From positions 1-64,000 of the forward strand of contig CAKSQO010000009.1 of assembly GCA_934486615.1 (NCBI GenBank): DNA of 64,000 bases. The letters are read 5' to 3'. This document shows positions 7,508 to 15,751 of the stretch, in pieces (the first letter of the stretch is position 1; each line of letters begins with the position of its first letter). Under the pieces are notes generated by a model, which worked only from the letters and a program-made list of their open reading frames with translations, searched no databases and was not told where the DNA came from. This stretch comes from an uncultured Eubacteriales bacterium (GTDB taxonomy: Bacteria > Bacillota > Clostridia > Oscillospirales > Acutalibacteraceae). The position numbers and the translations under genes were made by a program.

Positions 7508-9508
7508 TTACTTCGAGGCTTTCTTTATCGAATCGGTGCGGTAGATGAACCTGACCTTGCCGCTCATCTCGTCCGAAATGCCCGAGAAGGACTTGTAGTC
7601 CTGCGACACCTGAACGGTGGCCTTAACTCTCGTCAGCAGTCCGCCGAGCTCGCCGTCGACCGCGTCGACCAGCTTCTGAACGCCCTTGTTGTTGAACTCC
7701 TTGAGTCCGTCGGAAAGGGTCATGGCGCCGTCGCGCAGTCGGGTGATACCGTCGGTGAGGGCGGGTGCCTGCTGCTGCATCGTGAGCGCGCCCTGATAGG
7801 CTTCCATAACGCCCGCGGTGTACCGGGTCATACCGGTGTAGAAGGTATTGTAGCTGTCAAGCTGCGTTTTCAGCGACTTGATGCTCTCGCGACCCGCCTT
7901 GGCTTTCTCAAGCGCGGCGGTTATCTGACTCCGGACCGTCTCGGAGGCCATATTTTCCTCTATGAGGGTCTTTATCTGAATTTCGGTGTTCTCTTCGATG
8001 AGCGCCTTGATAGTGTCGCTCGCCATCTGAGTCTCAACGTTCCGGTTGATGAGCGCCTTTACGTTGTCGGCAGCCATCTGAGCGTCGACGGCGGCGTTTA
8101 CCTGAGCCTGAACGGCTTCGGGAATCTGACCCGCGGCGACTGCGGCGTTGTAAGCGTCAGCGTCCATACCGCCGAGCGCGGGGACGGCTGCGACGACCTG
8201 ACCGAGCACGTTCTTGCGAACGGCTGCGGTGACCTGCTGCTCAACATTCGAGCGGACAGCCTTGGTAACGCCCTCGACGACAGCGTCCCTGTTGGCGTTG
8301 ACCTCCTTGGTGACGGCCTCCTTGGCCTGAGCCTCGGCAAGCGCCTTGACATTGCTCTCGGAAAGCTGCTTTACAAGCGCGTCGAGCGTTGCGGAGTAGT
8401 TATCGATCGTGAGGGTGGGAACGGTAAGCCCTGCGGCTTTCAGCTGAGTCTCGGCGACGTTCAGCAGCGAATCGTAGACCTGCTTTGCGCCGGAGTTCAG
8501 CGCGTCGTTGTTGCCTGCAAGTTGGCCGAGGCCATTTGCGAGCTTGTTGATGCCCGCGATAAGCTCGCCCGACTTGTCAAGCAGGGTGCACAGTCCGTTG
8601 TAAAGGGCGGACGAGCCGTCCATCAGCTTATTCATAGCGTCGGTCAGCTCGTCGAGCTGCGAGGTGAGTCCGTCGACGGAGTCGAGCTTGTCGGCGTCGA
8701 TTGCGGAGAACAGCTCGTTGGTCGCGATGGTGACGGTGTTTGCCATCTCAAAGTTCTTGACGTCGGCGGTGATCTCAACATAGTCGGGGATCTCGAGCTT
8801 GTCGGCGCTCAGGTCGAGGTTGCTCTGAAGCCCCGGGAAGGCGATGCCGACAACCGCGGTGCGGTCGCCGTCGTTGATGAGCTTGCCGTTGGTGACCTCG
8901 ACGTTTGTGAACACGTCGTTGTCAAGCAGCATACCCGTCAGCATTGCGAACGGAACGTAAATCGTCTCGTTCCTGCCGTCGATCGAAACGGTCTCGTATT
9001 GGTTGTTCTTGTAGTCAAAGCGGATAGTGACCTTGCCGCTCTTGCCCGCCAGCTTATCGGCGGTGACGGTCTTGCCGTCGAGCTTGTAGGACACGGCGAG
9101 GTTTACGGGCAGCTCCTTGCTGATGTTGCCCTGATAGTAGATGTCGTTGCCCTCGGCATCCCAGACGCGCATATTGTCGCCGTTCATGGTGTAAGTCTCG
9201 TCGCCCTTGACGTTCTTGACGTCATTAAGCTCCGACTTGTCGGAAACGTCGGTGCTGCCGAGCGAATTCTTGATCCAGTCGCTGACGATTATCTTCTTAA
9301 CGCTGCCGTCGGCTCCCGCGAGGACGTAGACTGTCTCGTCCTTACTGAGCTTGGTCGCGTCCTCGGAAAAGGAGGTCGTCTTTGAAGCGGCGGCGGTCGT
9401 TTTGTCGCTGCTGCCCTTCATTGCCAGCACGGTAGCGCCGACGCTGCCCGCGACGAGCACTGCTGCGCTGAGCACGAGCGCCAGCGGTTTAGCAAATCTA
9501 TTGTTCAT
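7508..9508 (-). CDS. YhgE/Pip-like protein with X3-Leu-X2-Gly heptad repeats
   Basis: A 666-residue protein with a single N-terminal membrane segment (about 7-30), an extracytoplasmic beta-rich region, then a long helical part. Heptads of the L-x-x-G type are clear in blocks such as KLMDGSSALYNGL and RLRDGAMTLSDGL, as in YhgE/Pip proteins. A Gln/Glu-rich coiled region with internal repeats (NVETQMASDTIKALIEE and a related copy) lies about 465-545. The usual C-terminal multi-helix membrane domain of Pip/YhgE is absent. One base separates it from the MMPL gene, so it is probably an extracytoplasmic partner of that exporter. Confidence 0.75.
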   Translation of the reverse strand: MNNRFAKPLALVLSAAVLVAGSVGATVLAMKGSSDKTTAAASKTTSFSEDATKLSKDETVYVLAGADGSVKKIIVSDWIKNSLGSTDVSDKSELNDVKNVKGDETYTMNGDNMRVWDAEGNDIYYQGNISKELPVNLAVSYKLDGKTVTADKLAGKSGKVTIRFDYKNNQYETVSIDGRNETIYVPFAMLTGMLLDNDVFTNVEVTNGKLINDGDRTAVVGIAFPGLQSNLDLSADKLEIPDYVEITADVKNFEMANTVTIATNELFSAIDADKLDSVDGLTSQLDELTDAMNKLMDGSSALYNGLCTLLDKSGELIAGINKLANGLGQLAGNNDALNSGAKQVYDSLLNVAETQLKAAGLTVPTLTIDNYSATLDALVKQLSESNVKALAEAQAKEAVTKEVNANRDAVVEGVTKAVRSNVEQQVTAAVRKNVLGQVVAAVPALGGMDADAYNAAVAAGQIPEAVQAQVNAAVDAQMAADNVKALINRNVETQMASDTIKALIEENTEIQIKTLIEENMASETVRSQITAALEKAKAGRESIKSLKTQLDSYNTFYTGMTRYTAGVMEAYQGALTMQQQAPALTDGITRLRDGAMTLSDGLKEFNNKGVQKLVDAVDGELGGLLTRVKATVQVSQDYKSFSGISDEMSGKVRFIYRTDSIKKASK

Positions 9509-9509
9509 T

Positions 9510-11609
9510 TCACTTTACCTCCGATTTGGATTTGTTCTTTTTGGAAAGATGAGCCATACCCAAAGTCGTCCTGCAGACGAGCTTATCGCAAAGCATAAGC
9601 AGCGCGGGCAGTATGAAGATAACGCAAAGCATACTGACGACGGCGCCCCTTGCCATAAGCATACACATGGAGCTGATGATGTCGATGTCGGAGTAGACCG
9701 CAACGCCGAACGTGGCGGCGAACAGGCCCATACCCGAAACGATTATCGACGGGATCGAGGTCGCAAGAGCGGTTGAAACGCTTGCGCGCTTGTCGCTGCC
9801 CGCAAGGCGCTCGGCCTTGTACCTCGTCGTCATCAGGATAGCGTAGTCAACGGTCGCGCCCAGCTGAATGGTGCTTATGCATATAGGCGCGATGAACGGC
9901 AGCGACTGGCCGAGGTAATGCGGCAGACCGAGGTTGATGAAGATCGCAAGCTCGATGACCGCAATGAGTATGAACGGCAGGCTGATGCTCTTTTCAACCA
10001 CGGCGATGATGAGGAAGATCGCGACGATCGAAATCGCATTTACGACCTGAAAGTCGTGGTCGGTCGTCTCGATCATGTCCTTCATGCAGGGCGCTTCGCC
10101 GATGAGCATTCCCTTGCTGTCGTACTTCTTGAGAATAGTGTTGAGCTGATCGATCTGCTCGTTTACCGCGTCGCTTGCGACCTTGTACTCGGAGTTGATT
10201 ACAAGCAGCTTCCACTTATCGCTTTGCAGTATCCCAGTCACGCTCTCGGGGAGGAACTCCTCGGGCACGCTCGAGCCGACTATCGACTCAAGGCCGAGCG
10301 TGTACTTGACGCCGTCGACGGCGTTCATTTCCTTAATCATGCTCTTGACGTCCTTAGGCGCAAGGTTCGCGTCAACAAGCAGCATATGAGTCGAAGCGAG
10401 GTCGAACTCCTCGCTCAGCTTGGAGTTCGCGATGACGTACTCCATATCCTCGGGCAGGCACTCGCCCATATCGTAGTAGACCTCGTCGTTGGTCTGATTG
10501 TAGCCGTAAAGCGCGGGTGCGACGAGGGCGACGAACACGACGATGAACACGGGGAACACTTTTACAACGCCCCCTGCGAACTTCGTCATATCGGGGATAA
10601 GCGACTTGTGCTTGGCCTTTTGCAGGGGCTTGTCGAACAGCAGTATCAGCGACGGCAGCACGGTGACGCAGCCGATAACGCCGAGCACGACGCCCTTGGC
10701 CATGACTATACCGAGGTCGCGGCCGAGCGTGAACGACATAAAGCACAGGGCGATGAAGCCCGCGACGGTCGTAAGCGAGCTGCCGACGACCGAGGTCAGC
10801 GTTTCGCTTATGGCGTGCGCCATAGCCTCTTTATTGTCGCTGTACTCCGCGCGCTTCTCGTTGTAGCTGTGCCACAGGAATATCGAGTAGTCCATTGTAA
10901 CGGCCAGCTGCAGCACGGAAGCAAGCGCCTTGGTTATGTAGGAGATCTCGCCCATAAAATAGTTCGTGCCGAGGTTGAGCAGTATCATCATTCCGATGGA
11001 CGCGAGGAACACAAACGGAACGAGCCAGCTGTCAAGGAAGATGAGCATTGCGACGGTCGCAAGCACTACGGCGATTGCGACGTATATCGGCTCTTCCTTT
11101 TCGCACAGGTCTTTAAGGTCGGTAACGAGCGCCGACATACCCGAGACGAAGCACTGCTTGCCGCATATCGAGCGAATAGAGCGGATAGCGTCCATTGTAA
11201 CGTCCGCGCTGGTCGCCGAGTCAAAGAATACGGCGACGAGGGTCGAGTTCTCGGTGTTGAACTCCCGGTATATCTCGTCGGGCAGTATCTCCATCGGAAC
11301 GGAGACATCGGCCAGAGACGCCCACGAAAGCACGGTCTCGACGTGGTCGACCTTTTCTATTTCGGAGCACAGGGTCTTGACGTCCTTAGGCTCCATGTCC
11401 TCGACAACGATGAACGAAAACGCTCCCTTGCCGAAGTCCTCAAGCAGCTCCTCCTGACCGACGACGGTATCCATATCGCCCGGCAGGTAGTCGAGCATAT
11501 CATAATTGATTCTTGTCGCCATCATACCGAACAAAGACGGTACAAGCAGCACAAGTGCGATTATGATTATCGGTATGCGGAATTTTACAACCGCTTTTGA
11601 AAAATGCAT
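9510..11609 (-). CDS. MMPL/RND-family transporter
   Basis: A 699-residue membrane protein with the RND layout: one N-terminal helix, a large extracytoplasmic loop, five to six helices, then a repeat of this half. The first helix block contains TMDYSIFLWHSYNEKRAEY and the second ATVDYAILMTTRYKAERL, the paired Asp/Tyr-bearing TM4 motifs of MMPL proteins used for proton coupling. Likely exports lipids or hydrophobic compounds. It sits in an operon after the DUF308 gene (6-bp gap) and before the heptad-repeat gene (1-bp gap), with a TetR gene upstream. Confidence 0.9.
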   Translation of the reverse strand: MHFSKAVVKFRIPIIIIALVLLVPSLFGMMATRINYDMLDYLPGDMDTVVGQEELLEDFGKGAFSFIVVEDMEPKDVKTLCSEIEKVDHVETVLSWASLADVSVPMEILPDEIYREFNTENSTLVAVFFDSATSADVTMDAIRSIRSICGKQCFVSGMSALVTDLKDLCEKEEPIYVAIAVVLATVAMLIFLDSWLVPFVFLASIGMMILLNLGTNYFMGEISYITKALASVLQLAVTMDYSIFLWHSYNEKRAEYSDNKEAMAHAISETLTSVVGSSLTTVAGFIALCFMSFTLGRDLGIVMAKGVVLGVIGCVTVLPSLILLFDKPLQKAKHKSLIPDMTKFAGGVVKVFPVFIVVFVALVAPALYGYNQTNDEVYYDMGECLPEDMEYVIANSKLSEEFDLASTHMLLVDANLAPKDVKSMIKEMNAVDGVKYTLGLESIVGSSVPEEFLPESVTGILQSDKWKLLVINSEYKVASDAVNEQIDQLNTILKKYDSKGMLIGEAPCMKDMIETTDHDFQVVNAISIVAIFLIIAVVEKSISLPFILIAVIELAIFINLGLPHYLGQSLPFIAPICISTIQLGATVDYAILMTTRYKAERLAGSDKRASVSTALATSIPSIIVSGMGLFAATFGVAVYSDIDIISSMCMLMARGAVVSMLCVIFILPALLMLCDKLVCRTTLGMAHLSKKNKSKSEVK

Positions 11610-11615
11610 ACTCGC

Positions 11616-12218
11616 TTAGTCCTCTCTTTCTTCTGTGTAGTCAACTTCGATGACGTCGGGCTTTTGATGCTTGACGATTTTAACTGCGGTAACCGCCGTG
11701 CTCAGGTTGAGCACACCCTCGGCCAGAAGCGAAATGCCGAACACTGTCATCAGCACTCTGCTGCCCTCGCCCGGGCGGAACAGCAGCACAAAGCCGCACA
11801 CCGCGGTGGCGATCGCGAACGTCATTATCAGCCACCAGCTGCCGACTCCGAAGCTTCTCGCTTCGTTGGCGATCTGCAGCTTGAACAGGCCGTCGATAAG
11901 AATGTACAGTCCGAGCGCGATGCAGATGAAGTTCATCAGGCTGCCCGGCCTCACCAGCATTATAATGCCGAGAGCTATCAGCAGTATGCCGAACACCAAA
12001 TCGTACTGAAACGCCAGACGGTACAGATCCTTTGAAAAGTAGCCCGTCAGCCTTACCAGCCCGAACACTATCATCAGCACGCCGCAAAGCACGCCGAGTG
12101 CGGAAGCTGAGAAGTCGGGCTTCACCATCAGAAACACTCCCAGCACACACATTAAAGCGGAGACGACAATGTAACCTATTTTAGCGGTCCTCATGGGTGC
12201 TACGGAACGCAAGCGCAT
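11616..12218 (-). CDS. DUF308/HdeD-family membrane protein
   Basis: A 200-residue protein with about six hydrophobic helices arranged as three similar hairpins, matching the DUF308 (HdeD) family, and a short acidic C-terminal tail ending in ERED. AAAGGAGG lies 8 nt before the start at 12218. First gene of the MMPL operon. Family function is poorly defined (HdeD is linked to acid resistance in enterobacteria); here it is most likely an accessory membrane protein of the exporter operon, by context only. Confidence 0.85.
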   Translation of the reverse strand: MRLRSVAPMRTAKIGYIVVSALMCVLGVFLMVKPDFSASALGVLCGVLMIVFGLVRLTGYFSKDLYRLAFQYDLVFGILLIALGIIMLVRPGSLMNFICIALGLYILIDGLFKLQIANEARSFGVGSWWLIMTFAIATAVCGFVLLFRPGEGSRVLMTVFGISLLAEGVLNLSTAVTAVKIVKHQKPDVIEVDYTEERED

Positions 12219-12297
12219 AAGAAACGCCTCCTTTCAAATCAGGCCAAATCATTTTTTCAGCCTTTACAGTATATCAAGTGTTTTCATAAAAGAAAAA

Positions 12298-12394
12298 GGG
12301 CAAAATCGCCGCCGTTGCCTACATTTCAGACAACCGAGCCCCTTTTGCCCAAAAAAATCCCCGAAAGCCAAGGCTTATCCTTAACTCTCGGGGG
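12298..12394 (-). terminator. Two back-to-back terminators after the TetR gene
   Basis: On the minus strand the first hairpin pairs CCCCCGA (12388-12394) with TCGGGG (12359-12364) and runs into seven Ts (12351-12357). A second stem, GGGCAAAA with TTTTGCCC (12343-12350 and 12298-12305), follows at once and ends in TTTTTCTTTT. Together they separate tetR from the DUF308-MMPL operon. Confidence 0.8.
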
Positions 12395-12418
12395 TGCGTC
12401 TCACATTATATATACTTA

Positions 12419-12976
12419 TCATTTTTCCTTGTCGCTTTTGACAAGCGCTTCGGCAGCCAGATGCCCTATCGCGGCCAGACGCCTGACCTGCTCGGCGGCC
12501 TCGCTCTTCATCCCGTTTGCGACCCAGTCGAAGAACAGGCCGTACAGCTCGCACTTGAAAAAGCATATCGCGTCGGCGCGCGCCGTATCGCTTATCCCGC
12601 TGCCGCTGAAGGCTCTGTCCCAATAGCTCGTCACGGCGTACTCGCACAGCTGCATGGTGTACTTCTCGTACATACTGCGGTTGGCGGAGTTGTAGATGTG
12701 CATGACCGCTTTTTTATTCTCGACAGCGAAGCGAAACGCAAGCTGCACGCACTCGTAAAGCGAGTTTATCTCGCGCGTGTCCTTCATCAGCAGGTCGAAC
12801 TCCTCCTTGACTATCTCCTCAATAAGGGTCGGAATGTCCTGATAATGATAGTAAAACGAGTTGCGGTTTATCCCGCAGTCCTCGACAATGGTGCGTACGC
12901 TTATTTTGTTAAGCGGCATTTCGTTGAGCAGCTTCAGAAACGACTGCTTAATTGCCTTTTCGGTAAAATTCGGCAT
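12419..12976 (-). CDS. TetR-family transcriptional regulator
   Basis: A 185-residue regulator from the start at 12976, chosen because GGAGGA lies just upstream; a start 15 nt earlier is less likely. The N-terminal helix-turn-helix includes ISVRTIVEDCGINRNSFYYH, followed by YQDIPTLIEEI, the classic TetR boundary. The C-terminal ligand domain is not assignable to a compound. The gene lies directly upstream of, and in the same direction as, the DUF308-MMPL-heptad operon, so control of that exporter is likely, though two terminators between them imply separate transcripts. Confidence 0.88.
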   Translation of the reverse strand: MPNFTEKAIKQSFLKLLNEMPLNKISVRTIVEDCGINRNSFYYHYQDIPTLIEEIVKEEFDLLMKDTREINSLYECVQLAFRFAVENKKAVMHIYNSANRSMYEKYTMQLCEYAVTSYWDRAFSGSGISDTARADAICFFKCELYGLFFDWVANGMKSEAAEQVRRLAAIGHLAAEALVKSDKEK

Positions 12977-13089
12977 AAGTTCCTCCCTCAAACCACTTTT
13001 TCAACCCCATTTTAGCACAAATCCTTGCGTTAATCAACGCTGAATTCGACCGCTTTCTTTTCGTTTGGGCATAATTTGCGTTTTGGCTG

Positions 13090-13118
13090 TTGAAAAAAAT
13101 CCGAATATACGTTATAAT
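13090..13118 (+). promoter_or_regulatory. Sigma-A type promoter
   Basis: TTGAAA (13090-13095), 17-bp spacer and TATAAT (13113-13118), about 50 bp before the start codon at 13171. A direct repeat of TCCGAATA brackets the -10 (about 13100 and 13118). Confidence 0.8.
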
Positions 13119-13170
13119 CCGAATACACCGTAGATAGATAAGGATAATATATTCTAAGGAGGGCATTTCA

Positions 13171-14136
13171 ATGCCAAAACCGATAAAAATTCTTCTGCGC
13201 GTGCTCTGCATCATTCTTGCTGCAGTGCTCGTTTTCCTGCTTTGCTTCCACTTCGGTGAGAAGATCAGGTACCGCTCGTTCTACAGGAACGCCGAGGTCA
13301 TGTTCAAGACCCCCGGCACCGGCGACGGCTTCGTTCAGCAGGGACTCTGTTACGATGATGACAGCGATCTCTACATCGTCTGCGGCTATATGGGCAAGGG
13401 CGCTTCGCGCGTCTACACCGTCGACAAGGACGGCAAGAGCCGCTTCTGCGAGCTTAAGGACAGCAAGGGCGCCGACTACTGCGGCCACACCGGCGGAGTG
13501 GCACGCTTCGGCGACTATATCTACATCACGGGCGAGGACGGCCTTGACGTGTTCAGCTTCGCCGACATCAAGGACAAGAGCGAAGCCGGGCTCATCGGCT
13601 CGTTCAAGACGGGCAGCGATCCCGCTTACTGCCACCGCGAGGGCGACCTGCTCTACGTCGGCTCGTTCTACCGCGAGGGCAACTACGAGACTCCCGCGCA
13701 CGAGCGCATCACCACTCCTGCGGGCGACAGGAACACCTCCGTCGTCTACATCTTCAGCCTCAACGCAGAGGCCGACCTCGGAATTGACGCGAAGCCCGTC
13801 AGCGCGCTTAGCACTCCCGGCCTTGTTCAGGGTATGTGCTTTGACGCAAAGGGTCGCGCCGTGCTGTCGACAAGCTACGGGCTTGCCGCCTCGCACCTGT
13901 ATGTCTACGACCTCGCGAAGGCCGACGAGGGTACGCTCGAGGTCGACGGCAAAAAGCTCGGCATCAGGTACCTCGACTCCAAGTCGCTCGTTGAGACCGT
14001 CGAAGCTCCTCCGATGAGCGAAGAAATTATCCTCAAGGACGGCCGCATCGTCATTATGACCGAGTCCGCTTCCAATAAGTATATCTTCGGTAAGATTACC
14101 TCCGGCCGCCGCGTCTACGGCTACGAAATGCAGTGA
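13171..14136 (+). CDS. Membrane-anchored propeller-like protein of unknown function
   Basis: A 321-residue protein with one N-terminal membrane helix (about 6-26) and an extracytoplasmic domain. Repeated strand-rich segments such as DLYIVCGY, DYIYITGED, DLLYVGSFY and HLYVYDLA suggest a beta-propeller. No catalytic motif is evident. AAGGAGGG precedes the ATG. It is a single-gene unit with its own promoter and a strong terminator. The family is not recognised with certainty; it may be a sensor or wall-associated scaffold. Confidence 0.6.
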   Translation: MPKPIKILLRVLCIILAAVLVFLLCFHFGEKIRYRSFYRNAEVMFKTPGTGDGFVQQGLCYDDDSDLYIVCGYMGKGASRVYTVDKDGKSRFCELKDSKGADYCGHTGGVARFGDYIYITGEDGLDVFSFADIKDKSEAGLIGSFKTGSDPAYCHREGDLLYVGSFYREGNYETPAHERITTPAGDRNTSVVYIFSLNAEADLGIDAKPVSALSTPGLVQGMCFDAKGRAVLSTSYGLAASHLYVYDLAKADEGTLEVDGKKLGIRYLDSKSLVETVEAPPMSEEIILKDGRIVIMTESASNKYIFGKITSGRRVYGYEMQ

Positions 14137-14230
14137 TTTTTAACGGAAAGGAGCGCGCCTCCCAATGCTTTGCAAGTCCGAACAGTTTCGCATAAAAGGC
14201 GGCTCTCTCACCAATTTGTAATTCACGAAA

Positions 14231-14273
14231 AAACAGGCACTGACGGAAACTTTTTCTGTCAGTGCCTGTTTTG
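14231..14273 (+). terminator. Terminator of the propeller-like gene
   Basis: AACAGGCACTGAC (14232-14244) pairs with GTCAGTGCCTGTT (14258-14270), inside an extended AAA/TTT stem, followed by TTGCGTTTTT. Confidence 0.88.
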
Positions 14274-14332
14274 CGTTTTTAACGTGTTTTTGGCTCGCGC
14301 CGCACCCCCAAGGCTCCGCTTGCTTCATTGGG

Positions 14333-14712
14333 TCAATGGGAGGCTTTTTGGTGCAGTGCTTTTCTAAAAAGCCTGAACGAGAATTACTCCCGCGGGATGT
14401 TAAACTTATACTATAGCCGTACCTTCAGCGCGGATAAACAGCATTCGGCTGCGCGTCCAATCCGTCTGTGTCGGCGCGTACTAAATCCCCACCGTCACGG
14501 CTAAGGCCGTGCCACCCGCCTTGACGGCGCCCGCCCCTTTTGTCTGCTTCGCAGACATTTCCTCGCACTGCGGGGAATAACCCTTGCTTCAATGGGAGGC
14601 TTTTTGGTGCAGTGCTTTTCTAAAAAAGCCTGAACAAGAATTACTCCCGCGGGGTGTTAAACTTATACTATAGCCGCACCTTCAGCGCGGATAAACAGCA
14701 TTCGGCTGCGCG
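14333..14712. repeat. Duplicated 123-bp intergenic segment around a MITE-like fragment
   Basis: The segment 14333-14455 recurs at 14589-14712 with only a few changes and one extra A. Each copy holds GGAGGCTTTTTGGTGCAG, a TACTCCCGCGGG stretch and TTCGGCTGCGCG. The 133 bp between them contain one arm of the window's MITE-like repeat (AAATCCCCACCGTCACGGC ... GCCGTGCCACC) with a nested GTCTGCTTCGCAGAC hairpin. No gene is seen here. Confidence 0.85.
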
Positions 14713-14714
14713 GC

Positions 14715-15152
14715 TTACTTTCCCGTGCTGCCGAAGCCGCCTGCGCCGCGCCCGGTCTCGTCGAGGTCGGCGACCTCGGTAAACTCGACGCTCAGATAGG
14801 GCATAACGACCAGCTGGGCTATTCTCTCGCCCGCCGCGACGGTGCGCGGCTCGTCGGTGTCGTTGTGCAAAGCGACGATGTACTCGCCGCGATAGTCGGA
14901 ATCGGCGACTCCCACGCAGTTGGCGGGGCGCAGCCCCTGCTTGGCGGCAAGGCCGCTGCGGGCGAATATCGCACCGAAGTAGCCGTCGGGTACGGCTATC
15001 GCAAGGCCGGTACCTATCTTCTCGGTCGAGTGCGGCGCTATTGTCACACTCCCGCCATCAATGCAGGCGTAGAGGTCGTAACCCGCCGCCTGAGCGCTGC
15101 CGCGCGTGGGCAGAGTCGCGTTTTCGCGCAGCTTCTTTACGTTTATCAGCAT
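14715..15152 (-). CDS. dut: Deoxyuridine 5'-triphosphate nucleotidohydrolase (dUTPase)
   Basis: A 145-residue trimeric dUTPase. The conserved motifs are present: AGYDLYA (motif 1), RSGLAAK (2), GVADSDYRGEY (3), GERIAQLV (4) and the C-terminal Gly-rich arm RGAGGFGSTGK (5). It hydrolyses dUTP to dUMP and pyrophosphate, keeping uracil out of DNA and feeding dTMP synthesis. It is the last gene of a unit with nrdD and nrdG (11-bp gap to nrdG), a fitting nucleotide-metabolism grouping. TAGGAGA precedes the start. Confidence 0.96.
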   Translation of the reverse strand: MLINVKKLRENATLPTRGSAQAAGYDLYACIDGGSVTIAPHSTEKIGTGLAIAVPDGYFGAIFARSGLAAKQGLRPANCVGVADSDYRGEYIVALHNDTDEPRTVAAGERIAQLVVMPYLSVEFTEVADLDETGRGAGGFGSTGK

Positions 15153-15163
15153 AAAATCATCTC

Positions 15164-15685
15164 CTAAAGCTCGAGCAGGGTCACCCGCCCGTTTTCTCCG
15201 GTCTTGACCATATCAATTATCCGCTGATTTTCGCTGCCGCGAAATTTGAGGCGGATGTTTTTCTTTTCCTCAACAAATTTGCCGTCGACGAGCACGTCGA
15301 GTGTGTCAAGCAGCCTGTCGGTGACCTCGCAGCGGCAGTGCTCGCCGTCGGTTTTCAGCTGCTCGTAGGTAAAGCCCGAGTAGCACCAGACGGTCTTGCC
15401 CGGCAGCTCGCGGCGCACGCGCTCGGTGAGCTTCACAAGCTCGCGCTGATTTTCAGGCTCGAACGGCTCGCCGCCGAGCAGGGTCAGCCCGCTGATGTAG
15501 TCCGGGCGCAGCAGCTCGATAAGCCTGTCCTCGGTCTGCCGGGTGTATTCCTCGCCGTAGCAGAAATCCCACGTTTGCTTATTGAAGCAGCCCTTGCAGC
15601 GGTTGGTGCAGCCCGAGACGAATATCGACACCCTGACCCCTATGCCGTTGGCAATATCGCACGGCTTAATCTCGCCGTAATGCAT
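15164..15685 (-). CDS. nrdG: Anaerobic ribonucleotide reductase activating protein
   Basis: A 173-residue radical-SAM enzyme with the 4Fe-4S motif C-x3-C-x2-C in GCTNRCKGCF (Cys26, Cys30, Cys33) and a downstream LLGGEPF segment that contributes to SAM binding. It makes the glycyl radical on NrdD. It follows nrdD with a hairpin in the 66-bp gap. AAGGAGA precedes the start. Confidence 0.96.
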   Translation of the reverse strand: MHYGEIKPCDIANGIGVRVSIFVSGCTNRCKGCFNKQTWDFCYGEEYTRQTEDRLIELLRPDYISGLTLLGGEPFEPENQRELVKLTERVRRELPGKTVWCYSGFTYEQLKTDGEHCRCEVTDRLLDTLDVLVDGKFVEEKKNIRLKFRGSENQRIIDMVKTGENGRVTLLEL

Positions 15686-15703
15686 AAAGCGCGTCTCCTT
15701 CCG

Positions 15704-15744
15704 AAAAAAGCGCCCGACTTCAAGGTCAAGCCGAGCGCTTTTTT
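15704..15744 (-). terminator. Intercistronic hairpin between nrdD and nrdG
   Basis: AAAAAAGCGC (15704-15713) pairs with GCGCTTTTTT (15735-15744). On the minus strand it is a GC stem followed by a T-run, so it may partly terminate transcription after nrdD and lower nrdG/dut levels. The strand-symmetric sequence also allows processing. Confidence 0.7.
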
Positions 15745-15751
15745 GCCAAAA

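Noticed and set aside
7358..9385. 675-codon plus-strand open frame
   Set aside because: It is antisense to the heptad-repeat gene, which has a signal helix, family repeats and correct spacing to the MMPL gene; the antisense product is Val/Leu/Asp-rich without domains, as expected from GC-rich third positions.
9918..11600. 560-codon plus-strand open frame
   Set aside because: Antisense to the MMPL gene; composition rich in Arg, His and Asp, with no recognisable motif.
12219..12297. Promoter for the DUF308-MMPL operon
   Set aside because: A TATACT-like -10 is visible on the minus strand but no -35 at a proper distance, so I did not call it; a TetR operator palindrome was also sought there without success.
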